Shown: in pieces, positions 44,006-53,606 of the stretch
Layout: every line of letters starts with the position of its first letter
Numbering within the stretch: position 1 is the stretch's first letter
Assembly (NCBI RefSeq): GCF_002192255.1
Contig: NZ_CP021768.1
Coordinates: forward strand, 3,738,001-3,802,000
Direction: 5' to 3'
DNA: 64,000 nt
Source: Stenotrophomonas sp. WZN-1
Lineage (GTDB): Bacteria; Pseudomonadota; Gammaproteobacteria; Xanthomonadales; Xanthomonadaceae
Translations under genes and position numbers: made by a program
Notes under the pieces: generated by a model
What the model was told of the DNA's origin: nothing
Seen by the model: only the letters and a program-made list of their open reading frames with translations
Databases searched by the model: none

Positions 44006-44848
44006 ATGAAGATCCGTTACGCCCTCGCCCTCGCAGCGCTGCTGCCGATCCTGGCCGCCTGCAAGGCCGACGACGGCAGCACCAACACCACTGCGGCTCC
44101 GACCGAACCGGCCGCCACCCCGGCCGCCACCACTGAACCGGCCGCTGCACCGGCCGCGGGCAGCGAAGGCGCCGCTCCGGCTGCTGCCGAAGGCGAGAAG
44201 GCCCCGGCCGAAGCCGAAGCCGCCCCCGCCGCCGCGCCGGCCCCGACCACCGCCGCACTGACCGGCCCGGCCCCGGTGGAAGGCGCCGATTACCAGGTGA
44301 TCCCGAACGGCCAGCCGTTCCAGCCGGCTGCCGGCAAGATCGAAGTGACCGAGATCTTCGGCTATGTCTGCCCGGCCTGCGCCGCATTCCAGCCGCTGGT
44401 CGGCCCCTGGAAGGCCGGCCTGCCGAGCGATGTGAACTTCGTCTACGTGCCGGCCATGTTCGGCGGCACCTGGGATGACTACGCCCGTGCCTTCTACGCC
44501 GCGCAGACCCTGGGCGTGCAGGAAAAGACCCACGAAGCGCTGTACGCCGCCATCCACTCGCAGAAGACCCTGAAGGGCGAGCGCGGCCGTGACTCGGTGG
44601 AAGACATCGCCAAGTTCTACGGTGCCTACGGCGTGGATCCGAAGCAGTTCGCCGCCACCATGGGCAGCTTCGCGGTGAATGCCAAGACCAACTCGGCCAA
44701 GCAGTTCGCCCAGCGCAGCCAGATCAGCGGCACCCCGTCGATCATCGTCAACGGCAAGTACCTGGTGAAGGGCAAGAGCTTCCCGGACATGCTGCGCATT
44801 GCCGACCACCTGATCGCCCGCGAACGCGGTGCGGCCCAGGCTCACTGA
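44006..44848 (+). CDS. Second DsbA-type lipoprotein with Ala/Pro linker
   Basis: 280 aa paralogue of the preceding protein. Lipobox LAAC (Cys19), then a 60-residue Ala/Pro/Glu linker (about 30-90, many AAP/TEPAA units) and a DsbA domain with CPAC at 122-125 and cis-Pro in GTPSIIVNGKY. The changed dipeptide (PA instead of PH) should alter redox potential. The linker probably lets the domain reach away from the membrane. Separated from dsbA by 106 bp. Confidence 0.9.
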   Translation: MKIRYALALAALLPILAACKADDGSTNTTAAPTEPAATPAATTEPAAAPAAGSEGAAPAAAEGEKAPAEAEAAPAAAPAPTTAALTGPAPVEGADYQVIPNGQPFQPAAGKIEVTEIFGYVCPACAAFQPLVGPWKAGLPSDVNFVYVPAMFGGTWDDYARAFYAAQTLGVQEKTHEALYAAIHSQKTLKGERGRDSVEDIAKFYGAYGVDPKQFAATMGSFAVNAKTNSAKQFAQRSQISGTPSIIVNGKYLVKGKSFPDMLRIADHLIARERGAAQAH

Positions 44849-44871
44849 TCCAAGAGAAGCGTTTCCCGGCC

Positions 44872-45639
44872 GTGAATTCCCCCCGTACACGGACCCTGCG
44901 CTTGCTGACGGCCAACATCCAGGCCGGCTCAAGTACCCGCCGCTACAGCGACTATGTGACCCGAAGCTGGTCACATGCGCTGCCGGCGGGGCGCAAGCGC
45001 AGCAGCCTGGACGCGATCGCCACCCTGGCGCGCGAACATGACATCGTCGGCCTGCAGGAGGCCGACCCGGGCAGCCTGCGTTCGGGCTTCACCAACCAGA
45101 CCCACTACCTGGCCCAGCGCGCCGGCTTCAACTACTGGAGCCACCAGCCGAACCGGCGCATGGGCGGGGTCGCCTCCAGCGCCAATGGCCTGCTGAGCAA
45201 GCTGGAACCGGTGGAAGTGCAGGACCACGCCCTGCCTGGCCGCATCGGCGGGCGCGGCGTGCTGCTGGCCAAGTTTGGCGACGGTGCCGATGGCCTGGCA
45301 GTGGCGGTGGCCCATCTGTCGCTGGGCGCGGGATCGCGGATGTCGCAGCTGGGTTTCATCGCCGAGCTGCTGTCCGACCATCCCAACGCCGTCCTGATGG
45401 GCGACTTCAACTGCTTGGCCGAACGCCCGGAAATGCAGGTGCTGTACCAGAAGACCCGCCTGCAGCCTCCGGGCTGCATCGTGCCGACCTTCCCCAGCTG
45501 GCGCCCTGACCGCGCCATCGACCACATCCTGGTCAGCAGCGGTCTGCTGACCCGCACCGTGGAAGCCGTCCCCGCCGCGTTCTCCGATCATCTCGCGCTG
45601 GCGATGCAGATCGACGTCCCGGCCGACGCCCTGCGCTGA
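44872..45639 (+). CDS. Endonuclease/exonuclease/phosphatase family protein
   Basis: 255 aa starting at GTG. EEP-fold landmarks: LLTANIQAGS (metal-coordinating Asn), IVGLQEADPG (Glu ligand), LMGDFNCLAERPE (Asp-Asn), PDRAIDHILVS and SDHLALAMQI (catalytic Asp-His). No signal peptide, so a cytoplasmic phosphodiesterase is likely; the substrate could be DNA, sphingomyelin-like lipids or phosphoinositides, and cannot be told. Starts 23 bp after the second DsbA gene. Confidence 0.85.
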   Translation: MNSPRTRTLRLLTANIQAGSSTRRYSDYVTRSWSHALPAGRKRSSLDAIATLAREHDIVGLQEADPGSLRSGFTNQTHYLAQRAGFNYWSHQPNRRMGGVASSANGLLSKLEPVEVQDHALPGRIGGRGVLLAKFGDGADGLAVAVAHLSLGAGSRMSQLGFIAELLSDHPNAVLMGDFNCLAERPEMQVLYQKTRLQPPGCIVPTFPSWRPDRAIDHILVSSGLLTRTVEAVPAAFSDHLALAMQIDVPADALR

Positions 45640-45645
45640 CCGCTC

Positions 45646-45730
45646 CTGGTGGGTGCGGACCACTGCCCTGGTGGGTGCCAACCTTGGTTGGCACGCTGCC
45701 TTGGCGGGTGCAGACCGTTGGTCCGCACGC
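45646..45730. repeat. Nested TGGTGGGTGC-type inverted repeats
   Basis: Outer pair GTGCGGACCA (about 45653) and TGGTCCGCAC (ending 45730), inner palindrome GTGCCAACCTTGGTTGGCAC (about 45675-45694); three copies of GGTGGGTGC or GGCGGGTGC head the units. Located between convergent EEP and rhtA genes. Confidence 0.75.
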
Positions 45731-45739
45731 TCTCCGCCG

Positions 45740-46615
45740 CTACCCGGCCTGCGCCACCGGTACCCTCAATCGCCGCGCGGTCATCGTGCTGCCCACCGAG
45801 GCCAGCACCGTGCAGCCGATCGCCAGCCACTGCAGCCCGTGCAGGTGTTCGTGCAGCAGCAGCACCGCCCACAGTGCGGCCACCGCCGGTTCCATGCTGA
45901 TCAGGATGCCGAAGGTTTCCTTCGGCAGGCGCTTGAGCGCCATCATCTCCAGTGACATCGGGATCGCGCTGGACACCAGCGCCACCAGCAGGCCAGCGGC
46001 CAGGATCTTCGGATCGAGCAACGCGGCACCGGCGTGCACCACGCCCACTGGCACCACCACCAGCGACGCCGCCAGCAGGCCCAGCGACACCGAATGCCCG
46101 GCGTGCAGGTGGCCGGCGCGCTTGCCAAACACGATGTACAGGCCCCAGCACGCCGCTGCGCCCATCGCATATAGCACGCCGGCCGGATCCAGCGCCGGGC
46201 CGCCGCCGATCGGCAGCAGCAACAGCAACCCCACCGCCGCACAGCCCACCCAGAGGAAATCGATCGGCCGCCGCGACGACAACATCGCCACCGTCAGCGG
46301 TCCGGTGAACTCGATGGCCACCGCAATGCCGAAGGGAATCGTGCGCAGGGCCATGTAGAACAGCAGGTTCATCAGGCCCAGGGTGAGCCCGTAGCGCAGG
46401 ATGGTGATCGCATCCACGCGGCTGGTCTTCCAGCGCCACGGCCGCCAGAACAGCAGCAGCAACAGCGCCGAGAAACCCACGCGCAGCGCGCTGGTGCCCT
46501 GGGCGCCGATCAGCGGGAACAAGTGTTTTGCGTAGGAGGTGCCGATGGCCAGCGAGGTGACCGAGCCAAGCACCGCCAGCGCCGGCAACATCGGCGCGAG
46601 TCGTGAGGTCTGCAT
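45740..46615 (-). CDS. rhtA: DMT superfamily exporter, RhtA/EamA type
   Basis: 291 aa, ten hydrophobic helices in two EamA repeats. ASLAIGTSYAKHLFPLIGAQGTSALRVGFSALLL-like start and MALKRLPKETFGILISMEPAVAALWAVLLL near the end match RhtA, an exporter of threonine/homoserine. Divergent from an Lrp/AsnC regulator with a 72-bp shared spacer, a common amino-acid exporter arrangement. ATG 46615 preferred over TTG 46621. Confidence 0.88.
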   Translation of the reverse strand: MQTSRLAPMLPALAVLGSVTSLAIGTSYAKHLFPLIGAQGTSALRVGFSALLLLLFWRPWRWKTSRVDAITILRYGLTLGLMNLLFYMALRTIPFGIAVAIEFTGPLTVAMLSSRRPIDFLWVGCAAVGLLLLLPIGGGPALDPAGVLYAMGAAACWGLYIVFGKRAGHLHAGHSVSLGLLAASLVVVPVGVVHAGAALLDPKILAAGLLVALVSSAIPMSLEMMALKRLPKETFGILISMEPAVAALWAVLLLHEHLHGLQWLAIGCTVLASVGSTMTARRLRVPVAQAG

Positions 46616-46687
46616 GGGCAAAGTCTATTGCGCCGGCGCCGAGCACTTGGCTCAATTGACAGCCCGCTCGTGCAATTTCTGCTCGCC

Positions 46688-47170
46688 ATGGCCACCGCCC
46701 CCGTGCTCGACAGCTTCGACCGCGCCATCCTCGACCTGCTGCAGCGGGACAACACCCTGCCGCAGCGCGAAATCGCCGAGGCCGTGCACCTGTCCGCGCC
46801 GGCCGTGCAGCGCCGCATCAAGCGCCTGCAGGACAGCGGCGTGATCGCGGCCAACGTGGCGGTGGTCGCCGCAGCCAAGGTCGGGCGGCCGCTGACCATC
46901 ATCGTCGAGGTGCGCGTGGTCAGTGAGCAACGTGAACGCGTGGCACCGTTCAAGCGCCGCGTGCAGGACGACCCGGCCGTGCAGCAGTGCTACTCGATCA
47001 CCGGCGATGGCGATTTCCTGCTGCTGCTCTCGGCGGCGTCGATGGAAGAGTACGAGGCGATCACCGAGCGCTTGTTCGGCGGCGATGACAACATCGAACG
47101 CTTCCGAACGTCGGTGGCACTGGGAACGTTGAAGCGCAGTTTCGAAGTGCCGCTGCTGCCGGTTCCGTAG
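46688..47170 (+). CDS. Lrp/AsnC-family regulator
   Basis: 160 aa. N-terminal helix-turn-helix LDSFDRAILDLLQRDNTLPQREIAEAVHLSAPAVQRRIKRLQ and C-terminal RAM ligand domain (VRVVSEQRERVAPFKRRV to CYSITGDGDFLLLL). Likely controls the divergent rhtA in response to an amino acid. The TAG stop (47168-47170) is the GTAG of the following repeat. Confidence 0.9.
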   Translation: MATAPVLDSFDRAILDLLQRDNTLPQREIAEAVHLSAPAVQRRIKRLQDSGVIAANVAVVAAAKVGRPLTIIVEVRVVSEQRERVAPFKRRVQDDPAVQQCYSITGDGDFLLLLSAASMEEYEAITERLFGGDDNIERFRTSVALGTLKRSFEVPLLPVP

Positions 47171-47193
47171 CGTCGAGCCACGCTCGACGCTAC
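47167..47193 (+). repeat. GTAG palindrome overlapping the lrp stop codon
   Basis: GTAGCGTCGAG-CCACG-CTCGACGCTAC, with complete GTAG/CTAC ends. It lies 12 bp before the peptidase start codon. Confidence 0.9.
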
Positions 47194-47204
47194 CGTCGGA
47201 GACC

Positions 47205-47756
47205 ATGAACACGTCGCCCTCCCCCGCCCGTCGCCTGCGCCGCTGGCTGCTGCGTGGCCTATGGCTGGCCATTGCCCTCATTGCCGCGTTGATGCTGTGG
47301 AACAGCCCATGGGCCGCCGCACCGAAGCTGCTGTGGACACTCGCGCGGATGCCTCCGGCCACCGAACTTCCGGTGCCGGTGGACGGCGTGCGGCCACGCC
47401 AGATCGCCGATACCTTCGGCGCGCCACGTGGCCGTGACCGCTCCCACGCCGGCATCGACATCTTCGCCAAGCGCGGTACCCCGGTGCGCAGTGCCACCGC
47501 CGGCGTCGTCGTGGATGTCAGCGACCGCGGCCTCGGTGGCCGCCAGGTGTGGGTGATCGGGCCCGGGCGCGAACGTTACTACTACGCGCATCTGGAGGAC
47601 TGGGCCGAGGGCCTGGCGCGCGGCCAAGTGGTCCAGGCCGGGGACCTGCTCGGCCACGTCGGCGACAGCGGCAACGCCAAGGGCACGCCGCCGCACCTGC
47701 ACTGGGGCATCTACGGCGCCGACGGCGCCCGCGATCCACTGCCGCTGCTGCGCTGA
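47205..47756 (+). CDS. M23 family peptidoglycan endopeptidase
   Basis: 183 aa. One N-terminal membrane anchor (WLLRGLWLAIALIAALMLW), then a LytM domain: zinc ligands in SHAGIDIFA (His and Asp) and HLHWG, with the second catalytic His in YYYAHLEDW. Short for the family, with no coiled coil or LysM domain, so probably a self-contained cell-wall endopeptidase facing the periplasm. CGGAGA precedes the ATG. Confidence 0.92.
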   Translation: MNTSPSPARRLRRWLLRGLWLAIALIAALMLWNSPWAAAPKLLWTLARMPPATELPVPVDGVRPRQIADTFGAPRGRDRSHAGIDIFAKRGTPVRSATAGVVVDVSDRGLGGRQVWVIGPGRERYYYAHLEDWAEGLARGQVVQAGDLLGHVGDSGNAKGTPPHLHWGIYGADGARDPLPLLR

Positions 47757-47823
47757 CCCCGGTTTGTAGCGACATTCCAGCTCGATACCACGGGACAGTG
47801 GGTCCATTCGTTCATGATTTGTA

Positions 47824-47842
47824 AATAGGAATAGTTCGTATT
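47824..47842 (+). promoter_or_regulatory. Candidate Fur box upstream of a siderophore receptor
   Basis: AATAGGAATAGTTCGTATT matches 13 of 19 positions of the dyad AATGAGAATTATTCTCATT and is itself partly palindromic. It lies in an unusually AT-rich patch 112 bp before the receptor start. Confidence 0.55.
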
Positions 47843-47953
47843 ACCATTTCTTTCGTTTCCGGTGGTGCCAGGACGGCCTGCCCGCCCATTTCCCACCCGT
47901 AGCGCCTCGCCTCTTGGATGCCGGCCGAGCGCGCGTGCTCGTCCAGGACTCCC

Positions 47954-50092
47954 ATGACCCGTTCCGCCTTCCGTCTCCCGCAGCCGCAGCGGCTGTCCGT
48001 TGCCGTGCTTGCCGCTCTCTGCGCCGTGGCCCCGGCCGCCTTCGCCGACACCGCCGCCGACCCGACCACCCTCGACAAGGTGGTGGTCAAGGGCGAACGC
48101 GCCGAAGGCTATTCGGTGCGCCGCACTTCGGCCGGTACCCGCTTCGACCTGGCGCCGCGCGAGATCCCGCAGTCGGTCAGCATCATCAGCCACCAGCGCA
48201 TCGAAGATCAGAACCTGGACGACATCATCGACGTGCTGGCCAACACCACTGGCGTGACCAGCACCCAGTCCGACAGCGAGCGCACCGAGTTCTACGCGCG
48301 CGGGTTCTACATCGATGCCTACCAGTTCGATGGCCTGCCCACGCAGATGGTGCAGAACTGGAGCTACGGCGATTCCGGCCTGGACCTGGCCCTGTACGAC
48401 CGCGTGGAAGTGGTGCGCGGTGCCACCGGCCTGCTCAGCGGCGCCGGCAACCCGTCGGCGTCGGTGAACCTGATCCGCAAGCACGCCGACAGCGCCGAGC
48501 TGGCCGGCAGCGTATCGGTGAACGTGGGCAGCTGGGGCCGCACCCGCACCACGGTGGACGTGGGCAGCGCACTGAACGCCAGTGGCACGGTGCGCGGTCG
48601 CGTGATCGGCAGCTACCTGGACACCGACGGCCAGATGGACCGCTACAACCAGCGCAAGACGCTGGGCTATGCCGTCATCGACGCCGACCTGACCCCGGAC
48701 ACGCAGTTGAGCGTGGGCTACGACTACCAGCAGAAGCGCGCCAATGGCGCGACCTGGGGCGGCTTCCCGATGTGGTACGCCGATGGAAGCCCGACGAACT
48801 ACCCGACCTCGTTCAATCCGTCGCCGGACTGGACCTACTGGGACACCACCAGCAAGCGCGCGTTCGCCACCCTGCAGCACGCCTTCAGCAACGGCTGGAA
48901 GTTCAGGATCGGCGCCACCCACGACCGCACCAACGCCGATGACAAGCTGTTCTATCCGTCCTACACCGCCTTCGACAAGGCCACCGGCACCGGCGTCACG
49001 CCGATGGCCGGCTTCTACAATACCGAGCGCAAGGTCGATGGCATCGATGGCTACGTCGACGGCCCGTTCCTGCTGTTCGGCCGCGAGCACCAGTTCATGG
49101 CCGGCCTGAGCTACAACAAGCGCGAATTCGCCAACTACGGTGACTTCCAGATGGGCGGCCCCGGCACCGGCTGGAATCCCTTCAGCTCCTATCTCGACTG
49201 GACCGGCAACATTGCCCAGCCGAACTGGAACCCGCTGGCGCTGGCCAGCCAGGGCACCATTACCCAGAAGGCCGGCTATGCCGCCACCCGTCTGTCGCTG
49301 GCTGATTCGATGAAGCTGATCCTCGGCGCCCGCTACACCAACTGGAAGAGCGAAGGCGAGAACGACGACCGCGAACACAAGGTGACCACTCCGTACGCCG
49401 GCCTGGTGTATGACATCAACGGCACCTACTCCGCGTACGCCAGCTACACCGAGATCTTCCAGCCGCAGACCGCACGTGACCGCAACGACCGTTATCTCGA
49501 CCCGGTCGACGGCAAGAGCTACGAGGTGGGCGTCAAGGGTGCCTGGTTCGACAACCGGCTGAACGCCTCGCTGGCGGTGTTCCGCATCGAGCAGGACAAC
49601 GTCGCCCAGGTCACCAGCGAGCCGATCATCAGCCGCCCGGGTGAGTTCGCCTCGATCGCTGCACGCGGCACCGTCAGCCGTGGCTTCGAGTTCGAAGTGA
49701 ACGGCGAACTGGCACCCGGCTGGAACGCGACCTTCGGTGCTTCGCGCTATGTGGCCAAGGACATCAATGGCGCCGACATCAACACCAACCTGCCGCAGAC
49801 CGCATTGAAGCTGTTCACCAGCTACACCCCGCAGTCGCTGCAGGAACTGACCGTCGGTGGCGGTGCCAACTGGCAGAACCGCATCTATTACGCCGCGCCG
49901 GTCGTCGGTCGCTTCGAGCAGGAAGGTTACGCACTGGTCAGCGCCTTCGTGCGCTACCGCATCTCGCCGGAATTCAGCGTGCAGGCCAACCTCAACAACC
50001 TGCTGGACAAGAAGTACTACTCGCAGATCACCGGCTACGGTGCGTACGGCGATGGCCGCAATGGCTCGCTGACGTTCACCTGGGCGTTCTGA
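47954..50092 (+). CDS. TonB-dependent siderophore receptor
   Basis: 712 aa. Signal peptide (LSVAVLAALCAVAPAAFA), TonB box-like TLDKVVVKG, plug with the siderophore-receptor block ISIISHQRIEDQNLDDIIDVL-type sequence and LYDRVEVVRGATGLLSGAGNPSASVNLIRK, then a barrel ending TFTWAF. These plug motifs are typical of FhuE/FpvA-type ferric-siderophore receptors. No extra N-terminal signalling domain, so it does not signal through an anti-sigma factor. Probably iron-repressed given the candidate Fur box. Siderophore unknown. Confidence 0.92.
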   Translation: MTRSAFRLPQPQRLSVAVLAALCAVAPAAFADTAADPTTLDKVVVKGERAEGYSVRRTSAGTRFDLAPREIPQSVSIISHQRIEDQNLDDIIDVLANTTGVTSTQSDSERTEFYARGFYIDAYQFDGLPTQMVQNWSYGDSGLDLALYDRVEVVRGATGLLSGAGNPSASVNLIRKHADSAELAGSVSVNVGSWGRTRTTVDVGSALNASGTVRGRVIGSYLDTDGQMDRYNQRKTLGYAVIDADLTPDTQLSVGYDYQQKRANGATWGGFPMWYADGSPTNYPTSFNPSPDWTYWDTTSKRAFATLQHAFSNGWKFRIGATHDRTNADDKLFYPSYTAFDKATGTGVTPMAGFYNTERKVDGIDGYVDGPFLLFGREHQFMAGLSYNKREFANYGDFQMGGPGTGWNPFSSYLDWTGNIAQPNWNPLALASQGTITQKAGYAATRLSLADSMKLILGARYTNWKSEGENDDREHKVTTPYAGLVYDINGTYSAYASYTEIFQPQTARDRNDRYLDPVDGKSYEVGVKGAWFDNRLNASLAVFRIEQDNVAQVTSEPIISRPGEFASIAARGTVSRGFEFEVNGELAPGWNATFGASRYVAKDINGADINTNLPQTALKLFTSYTPQSLQELTVGGGANWQNRIYYAAPVVGRFEQEGYALVSAFVRYRISPEFSVQANLNNLLDKKYYSQITGYGAYGDGRNGSLTFTWAF

Positions 50093-50126
50093 TGGAAATG
50101 GCGCCGGGCCTGCCCGCCCCGCACCT

Positions 50127-50187
50127 GTAGCCGAGCGTGGGCTCGGCTCTACACCACAAGGCGGCGCCGGGATTAACCCGGCGCCGC
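50127..50187. repeat. GTAG palindrome followed by a GC-rich hairpin
   Basis: GTAGCCGAGC-GTGG-GCTCGGCTCTAC (50127-50152), then GCGGCGCCGGG-ATTAA-CCCGGCGCCGC (50161-50187), a perfect 11-bp stem. Between two convergent receptor genes; the second hairpin could terminate either transcript although the T-tract is absent. Confidence 0.85.
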
Positions 50188-50194
50188 ACTCCCA

Positions 50195-53056
50195 TCAGAA
50201 ACGCAGGTCCGCGCGCAGGTACCAGTAGCGGCCACGCGGGATGTCGTAGGTCGAAGCGTCATAGCCGTTCAACGAGCACGACAGGCAGATCGGCGGATCC
50301 TTGTCGAACACGTTGTTCAGGCCCGCGGTCAGCTGCAGCCCCTTCATCCAGTCGATCTTGTAGCCCACCTGCATGTCGTGGAAGGTGGTGGCCGAGAGCG
50401 TGTTGGTGCCGGCGGCCTGGTTGCTGCACACCGGGAACGCCACGGCATCACCGCAGTTCTCGGTCAGCTCGGAGATGTGCCGCACCGTCCAGTTCGCACT
50501 CCAGCGGTCCATCGTCCAGGCAATGCTGGCGTTGCTGGTCCACTCCGGAATGGAACTGTCCGCCACTTCCACGCCCGGCTTCTGCGGCTGCTTCTGCCCG
50601 GCCGCGCCGGTGGCTTCGTAACGGCCGACGAAGGTGTTCTTCCAGGCCAGCTTGAACTGGCCGATGGAGCTCTGCGGCAGCGTCCAGAACAGGTCCACGT
50701 CCCAGCCGTCGGTCTTGATCGAGCCGAGGTTGGTCAGGCGGTTGTTGAAGCTGCTGACCGCACCGGTGCTGGCGCGGGTGATGCCATCGCAGTACACGGG
50801 GTCAAGCGTGTCCGCGCACAGGTCCAGCTGGGTCTGCGCGTTGATGGCCTGGATCGCGCCATCGATGGCATGGCGGTAGAAGGTCACTTCCACGTCGAAG
50901 CGCTCTGACCACGATGCGTTGTTGCCGAACCACGGGCTCCACACAAAGCCGGTGCTGAAGCTGCGCGAGCGCTCCGGTTCCAGCTCGCGGTTGCCGCCGG
51001 TGGTCACCGAGATCTGCGAATTGGCCTGCTGGAAGCCAGCCGGCACACCCAGTGCGGCACAGTTGGCGGCGCTGCCACGCGGCGGCGTACCGCCCAGGCC
51101 CACCGAGCACGGGTCGAACAGCTGCAGGTCGGCGCGCGCGGCCGAGCCGTACAGTTCACCGATCGACGGAGCACGGAAGCCTTCGGCATAGGTCGTGCGC
51201 AGCACGAAGTCGTCGGTCACCTGCCAGCGCAGGCCGTACTTGGGCGTGAACTCGCCGCCGAAGGTGGAGTAGTCCGAGTAGCGGCCGGCCAGGCTCAGGT
51301 CCAGCTTCTTGCCCAGCGGCGAGTCGGCGAAGATCGGGACGCTCAACTCCAGGTACGCTTCGTTGACGTCATACGAACCGGATGTCGGCTGCGACGGCAC
51401 ACCGTTGTAGTGGCCGATCACCGTCAACGGATCCGGCTGGTACCAGCCCTTGTACTTGCGGTACTCGTAACCACTGGCGAACGACACCGGGCCGGCCGGC
51501 AGGGTGAACAGATCGCTGGACAGGTTGGCGGTGAACAGGCTCAGCTCGTTCTGGCTGCGGTCGCGCACCACCGGCTGGATCCACTTCAGCATGTCCGGGG
51601 TGATCGAGCCGACGCCGCCGAAGATGTTCAGCGGCACGCAGCCCGGCGTTGCCGCGCACACCGCCGGATCACCCAGCGCCATGTTGACGTTGTAGATGTT
51701 GTAGCTGCCGTAGTTGGTCTGTTCGGCCTTGTTCTTGCTGTACATGCCGTTGACGTCCCAGTACCAGCTGCGGTCGGCGGCCTGGAAGTTGCCGACCAGG
51801 CCGGTGGCCACGTAGGTCGTGTTGACCTCCTGCTTGAAAACGCGCGCGCCGCCCTCCACCGGTCGGCGGCCGATCAGGCTCATGTTGCCCGAAGACACCA
51901 GATCGAAGCCGAACGGGTTGTACGGGTTCAGTCGCGAGACGACGATGTTGTCGGCCAGCGGATTGCCGGTGGCACCGTCCGGGCCGAAGAACAGCGGCTC
52001 GGGACCGGCCTGGTTGGTCGACTCGCGGCGGTTGCCCAGCGCCTTGATGTACCACTGCACGTTGTCGGTGATGTCGAAGCGGAACTGGCCGAACAGGCCC
52101 TTACGCTCGGACGGAGTCAACACCATGTTGTATTCGGCGAAGTTGAAGCGGTCGGCACTGGTGAAGCAGTGGTAATCGTCGGTGCGGTTGCAGCCGGCGC
52201 TGCCGTCGTAGCGCGGGCTGCTCACGCCGGTATTGGGCACGATGTCCTGCTCGGCACCGGTGTTGGGGTCGACGAAGGCGAAGCGGCCCTGCGGAATGCC
52301 GCCGCTGCCGAACGCCAGGCCGGTACCCGGGATCGGGAAGCGCGACTGCTCGCGGTCGCGGGCGAACACCGGGTCCTGCTTGGTCCAGCTGGCGCCGAGG
52401 AACAGGCTGTAACGATCGCCGCTCTTGCCCCACGCCAGGTCCACGCCCTTCTGCGTGCCGTCGCCCTTGCTGTACTCACCGTAGTTCAGGGTCACCTGGC
52501 CGCCATCGAAGTCGCGGCGGGTGATGATGTTGACCACACCGGCGATGGCGTCGGAGCCATACAGCGATGATGCGCCGTCTTCCAGTACCTCGATGCGCTC
52601 GACGATGGCCAGCGGAATGGTGTTGAGGTCGGTGGCCGCACCCACGCCCGATGCCGACGACTCGTTGACCCAGCGGATGCCGTCGACCAGCACCAGCACG
52701 CGCTTGGCCCCGAGGTGGCGCAGGTCGACCTGCGCCGAACCGGCACCCACGCCGCTGCCATCCGGCGGGAAGCCGAAGTTGCCGGACGAATTGAACTTGG
52801 CATTGAGCGCCGAACCGGAGCCGGTGAGCTGCTGCAGCACTTCGCTGATCGAGTTCAGGCCGGTGCGTTCGATGTCGCCGCGGGTCAGCGTCTGGATCGG
52901 GACCTGGCCCTCGACTTCAGCGCGCTTGATGCGGGTACCGGTGACTTCCACCGCGTCGAGGTTGGTGGTGGATTGTGCAGCGGCACCCAAGGGTGCCAGG
53001 GCCAACACGCACAGCGTGACGGCAACCGCCAACGGGCGGTGGTGCAGGTGATTCAT
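50195..53056 (-). CDS. Large TonB-dependent receptor
   Basis: 953 aa. Signal peptide ([20 protein letters not shown]), TonB-box region [11 protein letters not shown], plug with [12 protein letters not shown] and [26 protein letters not shown], barrel with the C-terminal [10 protein letters not shown] and final LRADLRF. Belongs to the long, plug-DGIR/GSDAIAG class abundant in Xanthomonadaceae, often used for oligosaccharides or peptides. GGAGAGAG precedes the ATG at 53056. Several disulfide loops ([16 protein letters not shown]). Ligand unknown. Confidence 0.92.
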   Translation of the reverse strand: MNHLHHRPLAVAVTLCVLALAPLGAAAQSTTNLDAVEVTGTRIKRAEVEGQVPIQTLTRGDIERTGLNSISEVLQQLTGSGSALNAKFNSSGNFGFPPDGSGVGAGSAQVDLRHLGAKRVLVLVDGIRWVNESSASGVGAATDLNTIPLAIVERIEVLEDGASSLYGSDAIAGVVNIITRRDFDGGQVTLNYGEYSKGDGTQKGVDLAWGKSGDRYSLFLGASWTKQDPVFARDREQSRFPIPGTGLAFGSGGIPQGRFAFVDPNTGAEQDIVPNTGVSSPRYDGSAGCNRTDDYHCFTSADRFNFAEYNMVLTPSERKGLFGQFRFDITDNVQWYIKALGNRRESTNQAGPEPLFFGPDGATGNPLADNIVVSRLNPYNPFGFDLVSSGNMSLIGRRPVEGGARVFKQEVNTTYVATGLVGNFQAADRSWYWDVNGMYSKNKAEQTNYGSYNIYNVNMALGDPAVCAATPGCVPLNIFGGVGSITPDMLKWIQPVVRDRSQNELSLFTANLSSDLFTLPAGPVSFASGYEYRKYKGWYQPDPLTVIGHYNGVPSQPTSGSYDVNEAYLELSVPIFADSPLGKKLDLSLAGRYSDYSTFGGEFTPKYGLRWQVTDDFVLRTTYAEGFRAPSIGELYGSAARADLQLFDPCSVGLGGTPPRGSAANCAALGVPAGFQQANSQISVTTGGNRELEPERSRSFSTGFVWSPWFGNNASWSERFDVEVTFYRHAIDGAIQAINAQTQLDLCADTLDPVYCDGITRASTGAVSSFNNRLTNLGSIKTDGWDVDLFWTLPQSSIGQFKLAWKNTFVGRYEATGAAGQKQPQKPGVEVADSSIPEWTSNASIAWTMDRWSANWTVRHISELTENCGDAVAFPVCSNQAAGTNTLSATTFHDMQVGYKIDWMKGLQLTAGLNNVFDKDPPICLSCSLNGYDASTYDIPRGRYWYLRADLRF

Positions 53057-53606
53057 TCGCTCTCTCTCCAAAGGAATGTCGGGACATGGACTGCCGCGCT
53101 CCCCCTGCATGGCGGCAGCGTCTCCTTTGTAAACAAGCGGTAAAAATCACGGCGTGATGATCGACACTCTTTCACGCGGAATTGACGCGATTGTCGGCGA
53201 TTTACGTCAGATGGGAGCGAAACAAGACCGGACGGTACTGTTCACCGCAAGCAAGCTTGATGCCGATTGCGACGTCGATCTCACAGCGTTATGCCGTTGA
53301 GCAAGCACTCTTTCCGGTCCGTCCAGGGACCATACGCCTGCGCCATCAGCACCATGATGGTCTCCACCGCGGTCAGCTTGCTGATGCCGAACAGATCGTT
53401 ATCGAGCCGGGATTTCATACGCTGGCAGCGCTCAACCCACAGCAAGGCACCCTTGCGGTAGCGGAGTTCCATGCATCGATTTGCATTGGTTCACGAAGCA
53501 ACTCCAGACCACGCTTAGGAATGGTTTGAAAACTACCCATTCGGACGAATTTCTGGAGGCCGCCAAGGCGAGACTGACAGCCCAGTCGTTCTCATGAGGC
53601 TCAATT
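53057..53606. other. Lower-GC spacer without a convincing gene
   Basis: 550 bp whose base composition is visibly poorer in GC than the neighbours. It contains the promoter side of the receptor gene (near 53060-53200). Two short minus-strand frames (about 53281-53472 and 53432-53626) overlap in different phases; the first encodes a peptide with LDNDLFGISKLTAVETIMVLMAQAYG, which reads like the end of a real protein, so a decayed gene is possible. Nothing firmer can be said. Confidence 0.5.

Noticed and set aside
53281..53472. 63-codon minus-strand gene
   Set aside because: Protein-like ending, but no ribosome site, a stop just upstream and no recognised family; kept only as a possible remnant.
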